Shown: positions 59,800-64,000 of the stretch, piece after piece
Numbering within the stretch: the stretch's first letter is position 1
Layout of the letters: every line of letters begins with the position of its first letter
Assembly (NCBI GenBank): GCA_965223825.1
Contig: OZ245018.1
Location: forward strand, 1,488,001-1,552,000
Source of the DNA: CAJXQU01 sp965223825
GTDB lineage: Bacteria; Pseudomonadota; Gammaproteobacteria; CAJXQU01
Reading direction: 5' to 3'
Length of the DNA: 64,000 bases
Made by a program: the position numbers and the translations under genes
The notes under the pieces: generated by a model
Database searches by the model: none
What the model saw: the letters and a program-made list of their open reading frames with translations, nothing else
What the model was told of the DNA's origin: nothing

Positions 59800-61251
59800 A
59801 TGAACGATGGTTTATCGACAGTCTTAATTTGTGGTTATCCTGAAGAAGACAGCAGAATGCATGCTGAATATTTAGGTAAGCACTACAGTATTCACACCTG
59901 TAATGAGAGTGAGAAGGCATTACAAATTCTCGATGACAACCCCGTTGATCTGATCCTCGCGCATCATAAAATGAGTGATTTTGATGCGGTCACGTTTCTT
60001 AAAAAAGCACGCATTACACATCCCGAAACAGTGCGAATGTTGGCTGGTGATTTATCACCCGATGAAATTCACGACACGATTAATGATGCGGCGATCTATC
60101 AAATTTTACCTGCGACGTGTCCAGCACAGCAGGTTGAGTTACACGTTCGGCGAGCGTTGGAAAATCGAGAATTAAGTTATCGACATCGACATTTGAGTCG
60201 CGAATTAAAAATCGCAGAAGATGTCTTAAAAAAATACGATGAGCAAATTGATCGTACCATTGAAGAAGGGCATCAATTCGATAAGTTGATTTATTGCAGT
60301 CGAAGCATGGCGTCACTTTGCAGTATGGCGAAGAAAGCATCAAAAACAAATTTACCCATTTTAATCCAAGGGTCGACCGGCACCGGCAAGGAGCTTATGG
60401 CACGTGCGATTCATGCGAATGGGGATAGAAACGATCAACCGTTGCTTGTGCATAATTGCGGTGGCATGACCGATGAGCTATTGCACTCAGAACTTTTTGG
60501 CCATGTAAAAGGGGCCTACACAGGAGCGGTGGGTGATCGTTTAGGTTTACTGCCTGCAGCAGATGGCGGTACGGTTTTTTTGGATGAGATTGCGGATGTT
60601 TCCCGAAACTTTCAAGTGAGCTTGTTGCGCTTTCTTCAAGAGGGTGAAGTGAAGCCGTTGGGCAGCGATAAAATTATCCATTGCGATGTGCGTGTGATCG
60701 CCGCGAGTAATCGACCTTTGGAAGAACTGGTTAAGTCGGGTGAGTTTCGTGAAGATCTTTATTATCGACTTAACGGTTTTCAGTTGATGATCCCGCCGTT
60801 AAAAACGCGTCTTGATGATATTGAATTACTTACTGAATATTTAGCAAAACGTTATGCACGAAGTATTAATCGCAAAATACTCGGTGTCGCACCAGAAGTG
60901 ATCGAAAAGTTTCAATTACACGATTGGCCGGGCAATGTGCGTGAGCTTGAAAATGAAATTAAACGAATGGTTGCTATCACGGACAATGGTAATTTTGTCA
61001 ATATTGAAAGTTTATCGTCACACATTCGCGAATTGAAAGCAGCGGCCCCGGTTGTTGATGAAACACTGACGTTAGACGGCCTAACATTAAAGCAAAAAGT
61101 TGAACGACTCGAAGAGAAAATTATCGCAAGAACCTTGCATCAGTTTCGATGGAATCAAAGTCGGGCAGCGAAAGAGTTGGGTTTATCCAGAATGGGTCTA
61201 TCGAACAAAATTAAACGTTACAACATCAGTTCTGATGAGGTGGCTGTATGA
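59800..61251 (+). CDS. Sigma54-dependent activator, HoxA/HupR-like, with degenerate receiver
   Basis: A 483-residue NtrC-family activator: receiver-like domain (about 1-125), coiled linker, AAA+ domain with Walker A (GSTGTGKELMARAIH), the sigma54-contact loop GAYTGA (238-243), Walker B (GGTVFLDEIAD), and a Fis-type DNA-binding helix-turn-helix (NQSRAAKELGLSRMGLSNKIKRY). The receiver has lost its chemistry: the acidic pocket is CGY instead of DDD-like, the phospho-acceptor position is H55 (LAHHKMSD), and the conserved Lys is replaced (ILPATC). HoxA/HupR proteins are known to be active without phosphorylation. The consensus sigma54 promoter of hupS 0.4 kb downstream is its likely target. Confidence 0.93.
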   Translation: MNDGLSTVLICGYPEEDSRMHAEYLGKHYSIHTCNESEKALQILDDNPVDLILAHHKMSDFDAVTFLKKARITHPETVRMLAGDLSPDEIHDTINDAAIYQILPATCPAQQVELHVRRALENRELSYRHRHLSRELKIAEDVLKKYDEQIDRTIEEGHQFDKLIYCSRSMASLCSMAKKASKTNLPILIQGSTGTGKELMARAIHANGDRNDQPLLVHNCGGMTDELLHSELFGHVKGAYTGAVGDRLGLLPAADGGTVFLDEIADVSRNFQVSLLRFLQEGEVKPLGSDKIIHCDVRVIAASNRPLEELVKSGEFREDLYYRLNGFQLMIPPLKTRLDDIELLTEYLAKRYARSINRKILGVAPEVIEKFQLHDWPGNVRELENEIKRMVAITDNGNFVNIESLSSHIRELKAAAPVVDETLTLDGLTLKQKVERLEEKIIARTLHQFRWNQSRAAKELGLSRMGLSNKIKRYNISSDEVAV

Positions 61252-61493
61252 GTGAAGATGACGAATCATCAACGAAAAGCGATGCTGATAACGTCGTAAA
61301 CTTCCCCCAATCGAGAACGAAACCCAAAGGTGCAAAAGCGAATTTTAAGGATTTGGGCTTATCCACGTTTGCGCAAAAGTACGGTGAAGATCAACCGGGG
61401 CTTAAAGGACATTGGTGCAGTCGCTGCAAAGGGATCTGGTATGGGTTTGTCGGTGAATGTGAATGTCCACAATGTGGTAACCGCAACGGTTAG
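61248..61493 (+). CDS. Small zinc-ribbon/rubredoxin-like protein coupled to the activator
   Basis: An 81-residue protein. The first ~30 residues are polar and probably disordered; the C-terminus holds C-SR-C and, eleven residues on, C-E-C-PQ-C (HWCSRCKGIWYGFVG then ECECPQCGNRNG), five cysteines able to form a zinc ribbon or a rubredoxin-like metal site. Its ATG overlaps the activator stop (ATGA), so the two are translated together. I know no named family. It could modulate the activator or take part in hydrogenase assembly. Confidence 0.8.
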   Translation: MSEDDESSTKSDADNVVNFPQSRTKPKGAKANFKDLGLSTFAQKYGEDQPGLKGHWCSRCKGIWYGFVGECECPQCGNRNG

Positions 61494-61554
61494 AAGTCGA
61501 GAATGAAATCCCGTTCACCGCTATGATTTTCAGAGTTAATCGTTCTTCTGCATT

Positions 61555-61595
61555 GCAAACCTACTTTACAAAGTGAACTGTAAAATTAGTTTACA
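61555..61595. promoter_or_regulatory. Probable upstream activator site of hupSL, including copy 2 of the 22-nt element
   Basis: Copy 2 of the shared element is at 61555-61576. Within 31 bp there are three alternating half-sites: TTTACA (61565-61570), TGTAAA (61579-61584), TTTACA (61590-61595). The last two form TGT-N11-ACA, close to the TGT-N10-ACA site of NifA, an NtrC-family activator. They lie about 85-115 bp upstream of the -24 box, the usual place for sigma54 activator sites. The rest of the gap 61494-61751 has no gene. Confidence 0.65.
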
Positions 61596-61677
61596 CAAAA
61601 GGTCTGACCCTTCTAAACAACGACCGAATAAACCCCTATCTACCTGATAATTAAAGATAAACAACGAGTCAATATTC

Positions 61678-61693
61678 TGGCATAGGAGTTGCT
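61678..61693 (+). promoter_or_regulatory. Sigma54 (-24/-12) promoter of hupSL
   Basis: TGGCATAGGAGTTGCT: the GG and GC dinucleotides are exactly 10 bp apart and TGGCA and TTGCT match the consensus TGGCAC-N5-TTGCW. Predicted start is about 12 nt downstream (near 61705), giving a leader of roughly 47 nt before hupS. Confidence 0.85.
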
Positions 61694-61751
61694 AACGTCA
61701 CCGTTAACAGTAATTTTTACTGTCTCTAACAAAAAGAATGAGGAGGAGAAA

Positions 61752-62714
61752 ATGGCCAATCTATTATGGCTACAAGGCGGTGCTTGTTCTGGTAATACCA
61801 TGTCCTTTCTTAACGCTGAAGAACCCAGTGCTTGTGATCTCGTTACAGATTTTGGAATCAACGTTCTCTGGCAACCATCACTCGGAGTTGAACTGGGTGA
61901 TAACGTAAAACAAATTCTCAAGGATTGTATTTCTGGCTCCACGAAGTTGGATATATTTGTTTTCGAAGGATCGGTAGTTAATGCGCCGAATGGAACGGGC
62001 GAATGGAATCGTTTTTGTGAGCGGCCAATGAAAGATTGGGTACGTGAGTTGTGTGACGCAGCAGATATTGTTGTGGCTCTGGGAGACTGTGCAACTTGGG
62101 GTGGGATTCCTGCAACAGCACCGAATCCAACAGACTCGCAAGGTTTACAGTTTTTGAAGCGTGCAAATGGCGGCTTTCTCGGTGCAGATTTCGTCGCAAA
62201 GTCGGGTTTACCGGTGATCAATATTCCAGGTTGTCCTGCCCATCCCGATTGGGTGACACAAATTCTAGTTGCAGTCGCGACGGGAAATGCTGGCTCTATC
62301 ACGTTGGATGAATTCCAGCGGCCTAAAACGTTCTTCCAAAGTTTTACCCAGACCGGTTGTACGCGAAACATGCATTTTGCCTACAAAGTATCGACGACTG
62401 AATTTGGTCAACGCAAAGGGTGCCTCTTTTACGATCTTGGTTGTCGAGGACCGATGACACATTCTCCTTGTAATCGCATTCTCTGGAATCGCGTTTCCTC
62501 CAAAACCCGCGCAGGTATGCCTTGTTTAGGCTGTACAGAGCCTGAATTTCCTTTCTTCGATTTGGCCCCAGGTACCGTGTTTAAAACGCAAACTGTGATG
62601 GGCGTACCCAAAGATTTACCAGAGGGTGTCAACAAGAAAGGCTATATCAAGCTTACTGCAGCCGCAAAAGCCGCGATGCCGGAGTGGGCCGAAGAAGATA
62701 TTTTCGTCATCTAA
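61752..62714 (+). CDS. hupS: Group 2a [NiFe] hydrogenase small subunit HupS
   Basis: The electron-transferring small subunit, 320 residues, with no Tat signal, so the enzyme is cytosolic, as in group 2a (cyanobacterial HupSL, mycobacterial Huc). The start at 61752 follows AGGAGGAG. The N-terminus MANLLWLQGGACSGNTMSFL resembles cyanobacterial HupS. The usual CxxC of the proximal cluster is C12-S-G-N15, so one ligand is missing, matching the 3Fe-4S-type cluster reported for Huc. Further cysteines are in VALGDCATWGG, NIPGCPAHPDW, QTGCTRNMHF, GCLFYDLGC, HSPCNRI and MPCLGC. Driven by the sigma54 promoter; hupL follows after 17 bp. Confidence 0.96.
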   Translation: MANLLWLQGGACSGNTMSFLNAEEPSACDLVTDFGINVLWQPSLGVELGDNVKQILKDCISGSTKLDIFVFEGSVVNAPNGTGEWNRFCERPMKDWVRELCDAADIVVALGDCATWGGIPATAPNPTDSQGLQFLKRANGGFLGADFVAKSGLPVINIPGCPAHPDWVTQILVAVATGNAGSITLDEFQRPKTFFQSFTQTGCTRNMHFAYKVSTTEFGQRKGCLFYDLGCRGPMTHSPCNRILWNRVSSKTRAGMPCLGCTEPEFPFFDLAPGTVFKTQTVMGVPKDLPEGVNKKGYIKLTAAAKAAMPEWAEEDIFVI

Positions 62715-62731
62715 TTAAGGGGATTCAAATA

Positions 62732-64000
62732 ATGTCAGCACAAATACAGACACTGGATATTTCTCCGGTTGGGCGCGTTGAAGGTGATCTAGACGTTCGC
62801 GTCGATATTCAAGATGGCGTTGTCGTTAACGCTTGGACGTCAGCAGAATTATTTAGAGGTTTTGAATTAATTTTAAAAGATAAAGATCCACAAGCAGGGC
62901 TGGTTGTTACCCCCCGTGCTTGCGGTATTTGCGGCGCATCGCATTTAACCTGTGCAGCTTGGGCACTCGACACAGCGTGGGGAACGGAGGTGCCGCGTAA
63001 CGGTATCATCGCGCGCAACTTGGGCCAATTAGCCGAAAGTTTGCAAAGTCTGCCACGTCATCATTATGGTTTATTTATGATCGACATGGTGAATAAGAAC
63101 TACAAAAATAGCCCGTTCTACGAAGAAGCGGTTAAACGTTGGTCGCCTTTTACTGGAACGAATTACGAGATCGGTGTGACGATTTCTGGTCGACCTGTGG
63201 AGATTTACGCCATGCTTGGTGGGCAATGGCCACACTCCAGTTATATGGTTCCGGGTGGGGTCATGTGTTCACCGACCTTATCTGATGTGACGCGATCGTG
63301 GTCAATCCTTGAGCATTTTCGTACAAATTGGATTGAACCGATCTGGTTGGGTTGTTCAATCGAACGTTATGAAGAAATTGAAACGTATGATGACTTCATG
63401 ACGTGGTTGGATGAAAGTCCTGATCATGCGAATTCTGATCTCGGCATGATGTGGCGAATGGGCATGGACATTGGCTTAGATAAGTATGGTAAAGGCTTGG
63501 ATAAATTCGTTTCTTGGGGTTATTTACCGCACGAAGATCGGTATAACCACCCGACGATCGAAGGGCGTAATGGCGCAGTACAAATGCCAAGTGGTGTTTT
63601 CGACGGTGCAACGGGCACGCACAAATTAATGGATCAAATGTTCACTCGCGAAGATACCACACATGCCTGGTATGACGAGCCGGGCGCTGCACATCCGTTT
63701 GATCGAAAAACGAACCCCATTGATAACAATACGCGCAGTTTTGAAGGTAAGTATTCATGGTCTACTGCTGTGGCCCATGCTGAAAATGGCCATTTAGAGG
63801 CTGGCCCGCTCTCACGTGAGCTGATTTACGGCGGCAATCACATGCAGGACTGGCAACATAAAGATGGCCTGGTGTTGGATATGTATAAAAACATGGGCGG
63901 GGCGAATGTCTTGCTGAGGCATTTTGCGCGTATGCACGAGTTTAAATATGTCTATCGTCAAATGGAGCGTTGCTTACGCGAATTCCGTCTTGATGAACCG
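62732..64000 (+). CDS. hupL: Group 2a [NiFe] hydrogenase large subunit HupL, 5' part (runs off window)
   Basis: The catalytic subunit binding the NiFe(CN)2CO centre. The first 423 codons are visible. The start MSAQIQTLDISPVGRVEGDLDV follows AAGGGG. The L1 nickel motif is RGFE (42-45) and R-A-C64-G-I-C67-G-A-S-H71, with the two N-terminal nickel cysteines. The C-terminal DPC..C pair and the cleaved tail are beyond the window. The maturation protease (HupD/HoxM type) is also not in the window and may follow. Confidence 0.95.
   Translation, partial: MSAQIQTLDISPVGRVEGDLDVRVDIQDGVVVNAWTSAELFRGFELILKDKDPQAGLVVTPRACGICGASHLTCAAWALDTAWGTEVPRNGIIARNLGQLAESLQSLPRHHYGLFMIDMVNKNYKNSPFYEEAVKRWSPFTGTNYEIGVTISGRPVEIYAMLGGQWPHSSYMVPGGVMCSPTLSDVTRSWSILEHFRTNWIEPIWLGCSIERYEEIETYDDFMTWLDESPDHANSDLGMMWRMGMDIGLDKYGKGLDKFVSWGYLPHEDRYNHPTIEGRNGAVQMPSGVFDGATGTHKLMDQMFTREDTTHAWYDEPGAAHPFDRKTNPIDNNTRSFEGKYSWSTAVAHAENGHLEAGPLSRELIYGGNHMQDWQHKDGLVLDMYKNMGGANVLLRHFARMHEFKYVYRQMERCLREFRLDEP

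Noticed and set aside
1..64000. CRISPR arrays, insertion sequences, prophage or integrase genes
   Set aside because: No spaced repeat arrays, transposase-like proteins or terminal inverted repeats were seen on reading through the window.
61752..64000. Recent horizontal gain of hupSL judged from low GATC in hupS
   Set aside because: hupS has few GATC (4 in 963 bp by hand count) but hupL has about 12 in 1269 bp, so the signal is inconsistent.

Overview
The window looks like chromosomal DNA of a gammaproteobacterium of moderate G+C. Supporting signs are the mfd-csiV pair, the epmB-efp-epmA set for EF-P beta-lysylation, proton-translocating PntAB, DsbB, a MobA-MobB fusion and an RND tripartite pump. 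I do not assign a genus. Nearly all genes are intact. I see no insertion sequence, prophage, integrase or CRISPR array. GATC is strikingly frequent in most genes.

Layout. 1-6.3 kb: the 3' part of mfd, csiV, galE, cysC and a two-component system. 6.3-12.6 kb: a lipoprotein, a GH17-GT2 beta-glucan synthase-like membrane enzyme, dsbB, and a secreted thioredoxin-fold protein carrying a DsbD-alpha-like tail. 12.7-22 kb: a SpoIIE-type phosphatase, a YbgC-like thioesterase, the three EF-P modification genes, a DinG/YoaA-type helicase, moeA and mobAB. 22.1-28.3 kb: five exopolysaccharide genes of the XrtA/PEP-CTERM-associated type (Wza-like export protein, outer-membrane barrel, Wzz-like protein, tyrosine autokinase, ExeA-like ATPase), with no exosortase or sugar transferase beside them. 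28.5-37.1 kb: rarA, crcB, serS, an ACP-like protein without the carrier serine, a DUF455 ferritin-like protein, pntAB, a BI-1 protein and tRNA-Ser(UGA). 37.4-40.3 kb: a Tat-exported molybdenum hydroxylase pair behind a 24-bp palindrome. 40.4-48.3 kb: an RND pump operon, divergent from its probable two-component regulator.

48.4-64 kb is the most interesting part: a locus for a cytosolic group 2a (cyanobacterial/Huc-type) [NiFe] hydrogenase. One long, tightly overlapping minus-strand operon runs TPR protein, two tiny membrane proteins, NifU-Rieske fusion, NHL-repeat protein, hypF, hypC, SIS-domain isomerase, hypD, hypE, hypA, hypB, nickel transporter. Divergently lie a sigma54 activator whose receiver domain has lost its phosphorylation residues, a translationally coupled zinc-ribbon protein, and then hupS and hupL (hupL runs off the window). 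A consensus -24/-12 promoter precedes hupS. A near-identical 22-nt element with TTTACA/TGTAAA half-sites lies upstream of both the activator gene and hupS. The likely logic is that the activator senses something other than phosphorylation and drives hupSL, and perhaps itself and the accessory operon. The NifU-Rieske protein could carry electrons from H2 towards the membrane, where the small membrane proteins may anchor the complex. Moco genes (moeA, mobAB) and the molybdenum hydroxylase also fit together functionally, though they are 15 kb apart.
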